In this document: in pieces, positions 38,447 to 47,824 of the stretch
Layout: the number at the start of each line of letters is the position of its first letter
Position numbering within the stretch: the stretch's first letter is position 1
Source: Halochromatium salexigens
GTDB lineage: Bacteria > Pseudomonadota > Gammaproteobacteria > Chromatiales > Chromatiaceae
Assembly: GCF_016653295.1 (NCBI RefSeq)
Contig: NZ_NHSF01000063.1
Location: forward strand, 54,106-118,105
Length of the DNA: 64,000 nt
Direction: 5' to 3'
The notes under the pieces: model-generated
Told to the model about the DNA's origin: nothing
The model's input: the letters and a program-made list of their open reading frames with translations, nothing else
The model's database searches: none
Program-made: the position numbers and the translations under genes

Positions 38447-40186
38447 TCAGCGGCGGCATTCTTCAGTGAACCAAAGCCGCGGATTGCGCGTCAGTTCGAC
38501 GGCCTTGCGCGGGATGAACCAACGACCAAGACCCTCGTTGGCCTCAGGGGCGTAGACGACCAATCCGTCGAGTTGGCAGGTGCGTCCGAAACGCATCATT
38601 TGCATCTGGTCCTTGTTCGCCGGGAGACGCCAGTGGCTGATCTCAAGCACCGGATTCTCCGGATCAGAGAGATCAGTGCGCGTCTGCCCTGGGAAGGCCT
38701 CTTCAGCGTCGACGAACAGAGCCTGGTTGAGCCCCTGCGGATCGCCGAGATCCAGATTGAGATCGAACGCACTAGCAACAGCCAGGCCAAGCTCGGTATT
38801 GTCGAGCTGGCCAACCGGCGCCATCGGGCCATAGCTCCAGAGCGTGACATCCTCACCGGTGTGGCCATGGGTCGTCCAGCCAAAGACGGTGTGATTGGCG
38901 CTCACGACCTTGGCGATTGCGTAAGTGTAACCCACGGCCTCGGCCTCAGTCTGAATCTCGGCCACGTCCTCATCGCTCAACGCGATCCCCCAATAGTCGG
39001 CCACGGTGGCCTTGATCGCCGCTGCGTCTGGCTCATCCGGGAGTTGGGCGGCGAGATAACCGGAGGTCACCTTCATGCCGCGCAGCGGATCGAGCAACTC
39101 CTCCACCGTGATCCCCGTGTAGGTGCGGCTGGTCGACCAGTTACCGATGGTCATGGCGCCGGTGTTGTGATCGGGTGCACCGAGCAGCAGCGTCTCACCG
39201 TCTTGCTTAGCGAACTCGAGAGCGACGCGCACAGCGTCGTCGAAGGCGAGAAAGTCTTGCAGGTGGTAGATCGGATCAGTGGCATGGCCAGCCCAATCGA
39301 CCTGGCTTGCCTCGACGACCAAGAAGAACCCGTCGGGGTGTTGGGAAAGCAGCTCGATCGCTTTCGCCGTCATCTCGGCCAGCGACGGCTCGGTGACCGG
39401 CTCGCCCTGACTCAGGCGATAACGGCGATCGAGATCGGGCATCATGTGGCTGCTGGCGAACATCCCCCATGCCCGACCGCTGCTGAGGGCAGCAAGCTCA
39501 TCGGCAGTCTCAGGCAGTTGATAGCCGCGCTCCCTCAGTACCTCGGCAAGGTTTTCCCCATCGGTGCGACGCCCGCCCTCGCTTTCGGGCAGCAGGTGAC
39601 GCCCGCCGCCGCCAAAGACGACATCCAAGCCCTGGTAAACGAGCTGCTCCATGATCTCATTATCTTTGCCGCGATCATCGACATGCACCGCATAGCCAGC
39701 CGGGGTAGCATGGGTGATGCGCGAGGTCGAGATCAGACCTGTGGCCTTGCCAACCTGCTGCGCGCCCTCGAGGACCGTGGCCATTGGCCGATAGGCAAGC
39801 CAGTTCCAGCGCGCCTCATCGCCCACCGCTGGAATCCCTTCGGGTAGCTGGTAGGTACTGAGCGCATCGTCCGGGCGCGGGCCGATGCCGAGGAAGCGCA
39901 CCGTGGTCTTATAGCTGGTCGATTGTGCCGTCGCGGCAGCGGCTGAGCCGGTGATGACCGAATTGACCATATCGGTCGACATGGTACCGGCGCCCATCTC
40001 GTCGACCGCGAGCGGTGCGCCGCGATACCAGCGTGCTAGCGTCTGGACCGAGGTGTGGTTACCGTCAGGGATCAGGATGATCACGTTCTTGACTGGCGTT
40101 GCGCAAGCGCCGGACGCGAACAGCAGCGCGCCGGCAACGGCCGACGCGAGCAACGCGCGCCGGCGGAGCTGAGAACTTAACATCAT
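38447..40186 (-). CDS. Alkaline phosphatase (PhoA family)
   Basis: A 579-residue exported enzyme with a signal peptide ending in a FASGACA stretch near residue 28. Metal-binding parts are present: IILIPDGN, the EASQVDWAGHATDP block, a GAPDHNTGAM block and TTHGHTGEDV. The catalytic serine region reads TGSAAAATA where PhoA has TDSAASATA, so the Asp before the Ser is Gly. It should release phosphate from monoesters in the periplasm. The start at 40186 follows an AGAGG site; ATG 40183 is also possible. It is divergent from a copper chaperone. Confidence 0.88.
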   Translation of the reverse strand: MMLSSQLRRRALLASAVAGALLFASGACATPVKNVIILIPDGNHTSVQTLARWYRGAPLAVDEMGAGTMSTDMVNSVITGSAAAATAQSTSYKTTVRFLGIGPRPDDALSTYQLPEGIPAVGDEARWNWLAYRPMATVLEGAQQVGKATGLISTSRITHATPAGYAVHVDDRGKDNEIMEQLVYQGLDVVFGGGGRHLLPESEGGRRTDGENLAEVLRERGYQLPETADELAALSSGRAWGMFASSHMMPDLDRRYRLSQGEPVTEPSLAEMTAKAIELLSQHPDGFFLVVEASQVDWAGHATDPIYHLQDFLAFDDAVRVALEFAKQDGETLLLGAPDHNTGAMTIGNWSTSRTYTGITVEELLDPLRGMKVTSGYLAAQLPDEPDAAAIKATVADYWGIALSDEDVAEIQTEAEAVGYTYAIAKVVSANHTVFGWTTHGHTGEDVTLWSYGPMAPVGQLDNTELGLAVASAFDLNLDLGDPQGLNQALFVDAEEAFPGQTRTDLSDPENPVLEISHWRLPANKDQMQMMRFGRTCQLDGLVVYAPEANEGLGRWFIPRKAVELTRNPRLWFTEECRR

Positions 40187-40368
40187 GACAACCTCTATCG
40201 TGCCTGCGTAGGGATAGTGCGAGAATGCGGCCGAACGGGCGCTTGAGGGCGCCGACCACACCCCCCTTACTTCAGCACAGCCGGATGACAATATGATGTC
40301 GATAAAATAACGAAATGATGATTCAGCATACACTCAGCACCCCGTTCACCACTCCCGGAGACCACAGG

Positions 40369-40839
40369 ATGAGAACAATCAAACGCGCGCTTTCGACTCT
40401 GATCCCAACACTGGCCCTGGTCTTCGGCCTGCAAGCAACCACGCTCGCCGAGACCATCGAGGTCCAAGACGCTTATGTGCGTGCAGTGCCACCTGGGCAG
40501 CCGAGCAGCGCCGCATTCATGAGCATCACTAACCACAGCGGCAACGATCGCGCCTTGCTTGCCGCTGAAAGCGACAAGGCCGAGGTGGTCGAATTGCACA
40601 CCCACCGCATGGAAGACGACATGATGCGAATGCGCCAGGTCGAGCAGATTACTCTACCCGCGGGCGAGACCGTCACCCTGGAGCCAGGCGGTCTGCATGT
40701 GATGTTGATTGGTCTCACCGAGACGCTCGCCCCGGGCAATCAGGTCGAACTGACCCTCGGCTTCGACGACGGCGGAAACCAGACGCTGAGCCTGCCGGTC
40801 AAACGCATCGATCCAAACGCGATGCCGATGCACCAATAG
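40369..40839 (+). CDS. Periplasmic copper chaperone PCu(A)C
   Basis: A 156-residue exported protein with a signal peptide (residues 1-27, cleavage before ETIEV). The copper site H-x10-M-x21-H-x-M is exact: H77, M88, H110 and M112. The family delivers Cu(I) to cytochrome oxidase in the periplasm. ATG 40369 follows GGAG at 40357-40360. No SCO or oxidase gene is near. It is divergent from the alkaline phosphatase gene. Confidence 0.94.
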   Translation: MRTIKRALSTLIPTLALVFGLQATTLAETIEVQDAYVRAVPPGQPSSAAFMSITNHSGNDRALLAAESDKAEVVELHTHRMEDDMMRMRQVEQITLPAGETVTLEPGGLHVMLIGLTETLAPGNQVELTLGFDDGGNQTLSLPVKRIDPNAMPMHQ

Positions 40840-40873
40840 AGAGGTTAGCCCGTGGTCCAGGCACCTCTTGCTG

Positions 40874-41560
40874 CTAGCTCCCTTCATCATGTGCATGTGG
40901 CTTTGGTGGGCGCAGAAGCCCGGCCAGGGTCGCGCGGCCAGAGCGCGCGGCGACCCGCAGTAGCCTGAGTAAGATCAGCGCGGTCAGGAAGGCATCTCCA
41001 GGCGCCGTGTGGCGGTCGTGCGGGACAATACCGAAGAAGCGGCAGAGTCCATCCAACGAGAGGTCCTCAAGACCCGGTTCGGGGCCGAAGGCACCCTCCT
41101 CGATCAGGGCCAAGGTCAATTGGCCCGTATCCAGGTGCCGATTGCGCAGCCGATCGGTGCCATAACGCGCCAAGGCCGCGTCGATCATCGCCAGATCATG
41201 GCTGATGTGGTGGCCAACAATGACCCCATCGCCGAGGTAGCGCAGCAGGGCAGAAAGCGCTTCGGACTCATCTAGCGCGTGCTGGGTCTCGCTACGAGTG
41301 ATGCCATGCACCAGGGTCGCGGCGGTGTTGAAACGCACGCGCAACAGAACCTCGAGGCGGTCACTGAGATCGATCTGCCCCTCGCTGACCGCCACCGCGC
41401 CAATGCTGACAATGCGATGGCGCTTCGGATCGAGCCCGGTGGTCTCGCAGTCGAGCACGCAGAAGCGCATTTGCTCGAGCCTATCCTCGTCACTCCAAGT
41501 CGGCTCGAATGCCGAGCGGTAGGCGGCCAGTGTTGATTCGAGCGATGGGGTGTCGATCAT
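40874..41560 (-). CDS. 3'-5' exonuclease, DnaQ-like
   Basis: A 228-residue DEDDh exonuclease. Exo I is LDCETTGL with D37 and E39; Exo II has VGHHISHDLAMID; Exo III is H-x4-D in DRHTAPGDAF. It resembles the epsilon-like proteins that are found beside DUF294 signalling proteins, rather than true DnaQ. Eleven bases separate it from the upstream cNMP-binding gene on the same strand, so they form a pair. Substrate not shown. Confidence 0.92.
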   Translation of the reverse strand: MIDTPSLESTLAAYRSAFEPTWSDEDRLEQMRFCVLDCETTGLDPKRHRIVSIGAVAVSEGQIDLSDRLEVLLRVRFNTAATLVHGITRSETQHALDESEALSALLRYLGDGVIVGHHISHDLAMIDAALARYGTDRLRNRHLDTGQLTLALIEEGAFGPEPGLEDLSLDGLCRFFGIVPHDRHTAPGDAFLTALILLRLLRVAARSGRATLAGLLRPPKPHAHDEGS

Positions 41561-41571
41561 CTCGGTCTCTC

Positions 41572-43521
41572 TCAGCGTCTTGGCGCGGCACCATAACGCT
41601 TCCCCGTGTACTCCATCAGCCCGAGTACGGTCCGAAAGCCCGACTTGAGCAGATTCTGCTCGAGCCGGGTCAGCTTGGAAGGCTCGATCTGGCTGCCATC
41701 GGAATGGCCCGATAATCCAGCGCGGGTGCGGTAGTAGAGCGCGTTGCGGAAGGCGGCGATGGTCTCGTTCACCAAGGCCACCGCGTCCTCGCCCTCGGGA
41801 GAGAGCGCACTCAAACGTTCAAGTGTCCCCACGGGCTGATCGATCCCGGCATCCAACGCCAACGCGCGCGCCAGATCGACCACCGGCTGCAGGGTGGCGC
41901 GTTGTACATCCAGGGTCTCGGTATAGCGACCGTCATCATCGATCACCAGGCCACGAAAGAAGGTCAAGGGCGGCAGATTGGCCATTGAATCAGCCACCAA
42001 CAAGGGCACAAAGCCGGGGCTCTGTTCCTCTTCGCTATGAATATGCTGGTGCAAGCGCGCGACCAGCGTGCAATCCCCATGCACCGGGCGCAGATCGAAG
42101 AACGAGGTGGCGCGATAGACGCAGCTCTCGAGCGGCTCACGAATCCAGTGGCTGAAACCGATCTCCCACTCGTTGATCGAGCGACAGGCGCTCGGATGCC
42201 CAGAGACGATGCCCTTGGCGGTGCTCACGAAACCGCACGCAGCGAGCGCGGCACTGACCCGGCGGCCCAATTCGAGAAAATAGCCGCGCGCCGCGCGTCG
42301 CTGATCGGGTTCTGGCTCGTCGTAGATCAGCCCGTGGTCGAGGTCGTAGAGGGTCGTCAGTTCACCGCGGCCGGCGGCGCCGAAGAACACCCAGCAGTGC
42401 TTAAGGGCGGGTATCTCATGACCTTCAGCGAGCAAGGCACCCTCGACCAGCACCACCACGCGGCGCAGCACCGCAGCGTAGAGTGCGGTGGCCATTGGCG
42501 CCAACCAGCGCAGCGCCTCTGCATCGGTGAGCCCGGCCGCCAGGAAGGCCTGGCCTTGCGCCAGTAAGCCGGAAAGCTCGTAGATTCCGCCGGCCCGCGA
42601 CATATCCTCGACGATGGCGAGCGGCGCTGCGGCCTCGATCCGGGTCAGATCCCGCCGCGCCAGCACCGCGCGCACCGGCCCGCGATGACAGCCGTCCTTG
42701 GTCAGCACCAGATGCTCGAGCTGCAGCTCGAGCATCCGGGTTAGATAGAGACCGGCCGGCAGCCCTGGGGGCAGCACATCGGTGACCGGCGCCATCAGCC
42801 GCGTGGCCGGAGCATCGAGCGGCAGCTCCGCGCTGGCGACGCGATCACTCAGCGCGCGCGTCGAAATCAACCCCCTTGGCGCGCCTTGGTCATCAATCAC
42901 CACGGCGGCGGCACCTGGAGGCTGATCAGCGAGGCGCGCCGCAACCTCGTGCACTGGAGTCTCAAGGTCGCAGATGATCGCGGATGGCAATTGCTCGACT
43001 CGTTTTGCCATCCAATCGACCGGTCGCCGCCCAAGCCGCAGCTCGTCGGCGCGAGATGGATCGCTATCGAGGCCCGGCGGCGTGATCGCCACCCTGAAGT
43101 AAGCCGCCAGAAAGTGGCTCGCGCGCGGATGGCGCTTAATCTGCTCCCAAAACAGGTTCGCAGGTAAGGCGTAGAGGATGACCTCGGTCTCGGTGCGCGC
43201 GGTGTAGGTGTGCTCGGTGATCCCGAGATAGCGCCCGACCCCGAGCAGGTCGCCCTCGCCGCGCACGTCACGCAAGACCTCAACCACCTCGCTGCCATCG
43301 GTCTCGTCAGTGTGCTCGACAAGACGGACCACACCCTTCTGGATCACATAAACATAAGGACGACGCTTCTGGCCGTGCTCGAACACCAACTCGCCATCCT
43401 CGTGGAAGAGCACCCGACCGCCAGAGACCAGCTCCAGCAGCTCCGACTCCTCGAGATACTGAAACGGCGGATGGCGGCGCAGGAAGTCGGCGACGCGATA
43501 AGCAATGCTGGCAGTCTTCAC
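41572..43521 (-). CDS. cNMP-binding, CBS and DUF294 nucleotidyltransferase-like protein
   Basis: A 649-residue multidomain protein. Residues 15-140 are a cyclic-nucleotide-binding domain, residues 170-290 a CBS pair, residues 320-460 a DUF294 nucleotidyltransferase-like domain with GAAGRGELTTLYDLDHGL, and the end the matching C-terminal domain. The DLDHG acids resemble the metal site of nucleotidyltransferases and GlnD-like enzymes. Such proteins usually sit beside a 3'-5' exonuclease, as here, and in other genomes near acetate permease and synthetase genes. It may sense a cyclic nucleotide and adenylate levels. The target is unknown. Confidence 0.9.
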   Translation of the reverse strand: MKTASIAYRVADFLRRHPPFQYLEESELLELVSGGRVLFHEDGELVFEHGQKRRPYVYVIQKGVVRLVEHTDETDGSEVVEVLRDVRGEGDLLGVGRYLGITEHTYTARTETEVILYALPANLFWEQIKRHPRASHFLAAYFRVAITPPGLDSDPSRADELRLGRRPVDWMAKRVEQLPSAIICDLETPVHEVAARLADQPPGAAAVVIDDQGAPRGLISTRALSDRVASAELPLDAPATRLMAPVTDVLPPGLPAGLYLTRMLELQLEHLVLTKDGCHRGPVRAVLARRDLTRIEAAAPLAIVEDMSRAGGIYELSGLLAQGQAFLAAGLTDAEALRWLAPMATALYAAVLRRVVVLVEGALLAEGHEIPALKHCWVFFGAAGRGELTTLYDLDHGLIYDEPEPDQRRAARGYFLELGRRVSAALAACGFVSTAKGIVSGHPSACRSINEWEIGFSHWIREPLESCVYRATSFFDLRPVHGDCTLVARLHQHIHSEEEQSPGFVPLLVADSMANLPPLTFFRGLVIDDDGRYTETLDVQRATLQPVVDLARALALDAGIDQPVGTLERLSALSPEGEDAVALVNETIAAFRNALYYRTRAGLSGHSDGSQIEPSKLTRLEQNLLKSGFRTVLGLMEYTGKRYGAAPRR

Positions 43522-43575
43522 GGGCTCGCGATCTCAGGATCTCGGCATCTGGGCATAGAATGATTGAGCAGCATA

Positions 43576-44124
43576 CTAGCCGAGATCGGAGAAGCTTTCG
43601 TCATCGGTGTGAGCAACGGAAGCCAGCGGCTCCCCATCGGCCGCCACCGGCCCAGCCACCAATACCGGTGACGCATCGAGCTGTTCGACGCCCATCAGCG
43701 TGGTAATCCGCTGCAACGACGAGATCAGCAGGTTCTGCTCCCAATCCTCAAGCGCTAGAAACCTTTGCACAAAGGCCTCCTGAAGCAAGGGTGGCGAGCG
43801 CGACATGATTGCTACCGCCTGCTCGGTGGCGCTGACCAACACCCGGCGTCGGTCCTCGCGACTACGCGCACGGACCACGAGTTGACGATTTTCCAATCGG
43901 TTCAGGATATCGGTCACCGTCGCCTGGCTCAGGCTGATGTGCTTAGCCACCGTGCCCACCGACGCCTCCCCGAGACTGATCGTCGTCTTCAACACCAAGG
44001 CCTGTGGTGCGGTCAGCCCATGGCTGCGCTCGAGCTGGCGCGAATGCAGCCCAACCGCTCGGATCACTCGGCGCAGGGCCACCAATACATCGTCACAACG
44101 GCTGTCCGCGGTCGTCATCGTCAC
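43576..44124 (-). CDS. MarR-family regulator, EctR/CosR-like
   Basis: A 182-residue MarR protein. The winged helix spans about residues 55-105 (SVGTVAKHISLSQATVTDILNRL, then DRRRVLV). The N-terminal LHSRQLERSHGLTAPQALVL resembles the EctR and CosR regulators of compatible-solute genes in my recollection. It is divergent from the GSMT-SDMT pair across a 314-base gap, so it probably controls betaine synthesis. The C-terminus after residue 145 is a non-conserved tail. The link to osmotic control is inference. Confidence 0.88.
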   Translation of the reverse strand: MTMTTADSRCDDVLVALRRVIRAVGLHSRQLERSHGLTAPQALVLKTTISLGEASVGTVAKHISLSQATVTDILNRLENRQLVVRARSREDRRRVLVSATEQAVAIMSRSPPLLQEAFVQRFLALEDWEQNLLISSLQRITTLMGVEQLDASPVLVAGPVAADGEPLASVAHTDDESFSDLG

Positions 44125-44438
44125 CCATCCGTCAATATTTGGTCACAAAACACTTTCAGCAAGCAAAGAACGCTCCTAAACTCAGGATAAAACACTTATT
44201 ATCATAGGGTTAAGGAGGCTCTAGAGCACATGGCACGGCCTAAAACCCCTGATCGGCGTTCCAAAAGCTTTGGGCACGATGTATCATAGCGTCTTCTTCG
44301 CCGTTCTACCGCCCATCCACCGAGGCAGCGCGGAACGGCTCACTTCGCTCGCGAACCACCGTCTCGTCACGCTATTGCCGCGCGCTTACTCGAGCGTCGG
44401 CTGGTGCTTCGCGTAGCGCATCACCCGGGAGCCAGACC
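44125..44438. promoter_or_regulatory. Divergent control region between the MarR gene and GSMT
   Basis: The 314-base gap has AT-rich parts next to the MarR gene (GTCAATATTTGGTCA at about 44131, a repeated GTCA) and a TATTAT that could be a -10 element at 44197-44202, with only a weak -35. A strong AAGGAGG at 44212-44218 precedes a 19-codon frame. The rest shows nothing clear. Regulatory roles are inferred. Confidence 0.4.
44230..44289 (+). CDS. Possible 19-residue leader peptide
   Basis: A short frame with ATG 44230 and TAG 44287-44289 follows AAGGAGG at 44212-44218, with a spacing of 11 bases, longer than ideal. It encodes a basic peptide (MARPKTPDRRSKSFGHDVS). It lies about 150 bases before GSMT and could be a translated leader, or chance. 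Confidence 0.25.
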   Translation: MARPKTPDRRSKSFGHDVS

Positions 44439-45254
44439 ATGCAGCAACACGCATCAACACAACAAAATTACGGTGATGATCCGCTCGCCGTGCGCGACAG
44501 CGAGAAATATCAGGAAGAGTACATCGAGGGCTTTGTCGATAAATGGGATGAGCTGATCGATTGGGACGGCCGCTCCAAGGCCGAAGGCGAATTCTTCATC
44601 CAGAAGCTGCGCGAGCGCGGCGCCAAGAAGGTGCTCGACGTCGCCACCGGCACCGGCTATCACTCGGTGCAGCTACTCGAGGCCGGCTTCGAGGTCACCA
44701 GCGCCGACGGTAACCCGGTGATGTTGGCCAAGGCCTTCGAGAACGCGCGCAAACGCGGCCACATCCTGCGCACCATCCACGCCGACTGGCGCTGGCTGAA
44801 CCAGAATGTGCACGACCTCTACGACGCCGTCATCTGCCTCGGCAACTCCTTCACCCACTTGCATGAGGAGGCCGATCGGCGCAAGACACTCGCCGAGTTC
44901 TACGCCACGCTGAAGCATGACGGCGTGCTGATCTTGGATCAGCGCAACTATGACGCCCTGCTCGATCATCAGGTGCAACCGACCCATAATTACTATTATT
45001 GTGGCGACAGCGTGCGCGCCGAGCCCGAGCACGTCGACGAGTCTCTGGCACGCTTCAAGTACAGCTTCGGCGACGGTTCGACCTATCACCTGAATATGTT
45101 TCCGCTACGCAAGGCCTATGTGCAGCGTCTGATGCAAGAGGTCGGTTTCCAACGCGTCGACACCTACGGCGACTTCCAGGAGACTTACCGGGAAGCAGAG
45201 CCAGACTTTTTCATTCACCTCGCCGAGAAGGCCTATCTTGGAGGTAACGGATGA
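44439..45254 (+). CDS. Glycine/sarcosine N-methyltransferase
   Basis: A 271-residue S-adenosylmethionine-dependent enzyme. The SAM site is VLDVATGTGYHSVQLLEAGFEV near residues 65-86. It matches GSMT, which converts glycine to sarcosine and dimethylglycine, the first two steps of betaine synthesis in halophiles such as Halorhodospira halochloris. The start is ATG 44439, with GGGAG a few bases upstream. It overlaps the SDMT gene by four bases (ATGA), so the enzymes are made together. It is divergent from a MarR regulator. The substrate is inferred from the pairing and overall sequence. Confidence 0.95.
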   Translation: MQQHASTQQNYGDDPLAVRDSEKYQEEYIEGFVDKWDELIDWDGRSKAEGEFFIQKLRERGAKKVLDVATGTGYHSVQLLEAGFEVTSADGNPVMLAKAFENARKRGHILRTIHADWRWLNQNVHDLYDAVICLGNSFTHLHEEADRRKTLAEFYATLKHDGVLILDQRNYDALLDHQVQPTHNYYYCGDSVRAEPEHVDESLARFKYSFGDGSTYHLNMFPLRKAYVQRLMQEVGFQRVDTYGDFQETYREAEPDFFIHLAEKAYLGGNG

Positions 45255-46096
45255 ACCAACCGTATTCCGATGTCGTCGAGACCGCGCGTAGCTACTACAA
45301 CAGCGAAGACGCGGACAACTTCTACTATCACGTCTGGGGCGGTGAGGATATTCACATCGGCCTCTACGAGAGCGCCGAGGAGCCGATCGCGGCCGCCTCG
45401 GCTCGCACCGTTGAGCGCATCGCCGACCGCATCGCCGCACCGCTCTCGCGTCCAGACGCGCGCGTGATCGACCTTGGCGCTGGCTATGGTGGCGCCGCGC
45501 GCCACCTCGCCAAGCGCTTTGGGTGCCAGGTCATGGCGCTGAATCTAAGCGAGGCCGAAAACCAGCGCGACCGCGAGATGAACCAAGCGGCCGGGCTCGA
45601 CCAGCTGATCGAGGTCGTTGATGCCAGCTTCGAGGATGTCCCCGCACCCGATGCCAGCTTCGACGTCGCCTGGTCGCAGGATGCGTTCCTGCATTCGGGC
45701 CATCGCGACAAGGTCATGGATGAGATCGATCGGGTGCTGAAGCCCGGCGGCGAGCTGATCTTTACCGATCCGATGCAGGCCGACGATTGTCCGAACGGTG
45801 TGCTACAGCCAATCTTCGACCGCATCCACCTCTCGAGCCTGGGCTCGTTCGCGTTCTACCGGGAACAGGCCAAACGGCTCGGTTGGGAAGAGGTCGAGAT
45901 CCTGGATATGACCGAGAACCTGATCACGCATTACTCACGCGTCGGCGATACCCTGCGCGAACAGCGGGACGCGCTCAAGGGGAAGGTCTCGGACGATTAC
46001 GTCGAGCGCATGCTCGCCGGGCTCGGCCATTGGGTCGAGGGCGGGCGCAACGGGCATCTGAGCTGGGGCATCATCCACTTCCGCAAGCCTGCCTAA
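45251..46096 (+). CDS. Sarcosine/dimethylglycine N-methyltransferase
   Basis: A 281-residue methyltransferase with SAM motif VIDLGAGYGGAARHLAKRFG at about residues 74-93, and a NLSEAENQRDREMN acidic loop next to it. SDMT methylates sarcosine to dimethylglycine and glycine betaine, completing the pathway from GSMT. Start ATG 45251 overlaps the GSMT stop. The VAWSQDAFLHSGHR segment is typical of this branch. The pair shows de novo betaine synthesis, which implies salt adaptation. Confidence 0.95.
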   Translation: MNQPYSDVVETARSYYNSEDADNFYYHVWGGEDIHIGLYESAEEPIAAASARTVERIADRIAAPLSRPDARVIDLGAGYGGAARHLAKRFGCQVMALNLSEAENQRDREMNQAAGLDQLIEVVDASFEDVPAPDASFDVAWSQDAFLHSGHRDKVMDEIDRVLKPGGELIFTDPMQADDCPNGVLQPIFDRIHLSSLGSFAFYREQAKRLGWEEVEILDMTENLITHYSRVGDTLREQRDALKGKVSDDYVERMLAGLGHWVEGGRNGHLSWGIIHFRKPA

Positions 46097-46157
46097 AACC
46101 CGACCTTTCATCGGGATAAACTCGCGGTGCCGTTCCGGCACCTGTTGCTTTTCACAG

Positions 46158-46184
46158 CCCGGCCGGCATCACGCCGGCCGGGTT

Positions 46185-46186
<2 letters not shown>
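46158..46186 (+). terminator. Rho-independent terminator after SDMT
   Basis: A perfect 10-bp GC stem (46158-46167 with 46173-46182), a five-base loop and four T. It separates SDMT from the convergent adk, and its T-run overlaps the adk stop codon. Confidence 0.85.
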
Positions 46187-46907
<721 letters not shown>

Positions 46908-47117
46908 TTACGGCAATTGCATGACGCAATCGCCCGCAGGTTGATCAGCGTGGGACCAACCGACCTCAGGCGCATCAAGCCGCGCTGGCCGACACCGCAG
47001 CAGAAGGACTGATTGTTACCCGTTTGGCCGGCATCGTCTAATCCGCCTGTCGGCGCAAGGCGGATCGGACGACGCGTTCGAGTCAGGGCCAGCCCATTCT
47101 CGAGTGAGTCTCGGATA

Positions 47118-47666
47118 TCAAGGCAGACTGATGCGCTTCATGATGCCGTCCTTCATCTTCCAGTGCTTAAGACCGGCGCCGATGTGCAGCAGCAAGACCG
47201 CGAGCAGCACCAGCCCGCCGATCCCGTGCATCAGGAACAGCTGGTTACCAAGCTCCTTGTTGGCCGGGTCGAGCCCTGGCTGGGACCAGCCAAAGAATTG
47301 CACCGGGAAGCCGCTGATCGAGGTCGCGAGCCAGCCACCGATCGGGATGCCAATCAACAGCAGATACATCAGTACATGGGTGGTGGTACTGATCACGCGC
47401 TCGACGCCGCTGAGCGGCGGTTGATACTCGGGCACTGGGCTGAAGCGAAACAACAGCAAGCGCACCACGACGAGGAAGAAGACCAGGATGCCGACACTCT
47501 TGTGCATCATATAAAAGCTGTTGGTCAGCTCATCACCGAACAGCCCGTTGATACCCTCGTAACCAAGCCACCAGAAAGTGAAGCCCATCGCCAAGAGCCC
47601 GAACACCAACAGAGCGATGAGCCAATGCAGCAGCCGCTGAACCAACGAATAGCGTGTTTTTTTCAT
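47118..47666 (-). CDS. Cytochrome b561 family protein
   Basis: A 182-residue inner-membrane di-heme cytochrome with four hydrophobic helices. Histidines that could bind heme lie in the first helix (VQRLLHWLIA), the second (FYMMHKSVGI), a TTTHVLMY stretch and the last (MHGIGGLVLLAVLLLHIGAGLKH). It likely carries electrons from quinol or superoxide, as in E. coli CybB. ATG 47666 is preferred over the TTG three bases earlier. No partner gene is adjacent. Confidence 0.92.
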   Translation of the reverse strand: MKKTRYSLVQRLLHWLIALLVFGLLAMGFTFWWLGYEGINGLFGDELTNSFYMMHKSVGILVFFLVVVRLLLFRFSPVPEYQPPLSGVERVISTTTHVLMYLLLIGIPIGGWLATSISGFPVQFFGWSQPGLDPANKELGNQLFLMHGIGGLVLLAVLLLHIGAGLKHWKMKDGIMKRISLP

Positions 47667-47824
47667 CAAAAACCCCTTCTAAGCCAAGGACATTGCACAT
47701 TCATTAACTCCGAAACCTGACCAAGAACGCAAGCGCCGAGCGCAAGCCCTTTCACGCGACTTCTCGGCAATCGCCCCAATCCTTGAACGATTCCCCCACC
47801 TGTCCTCAGCGGAGTCGGTCCTCC

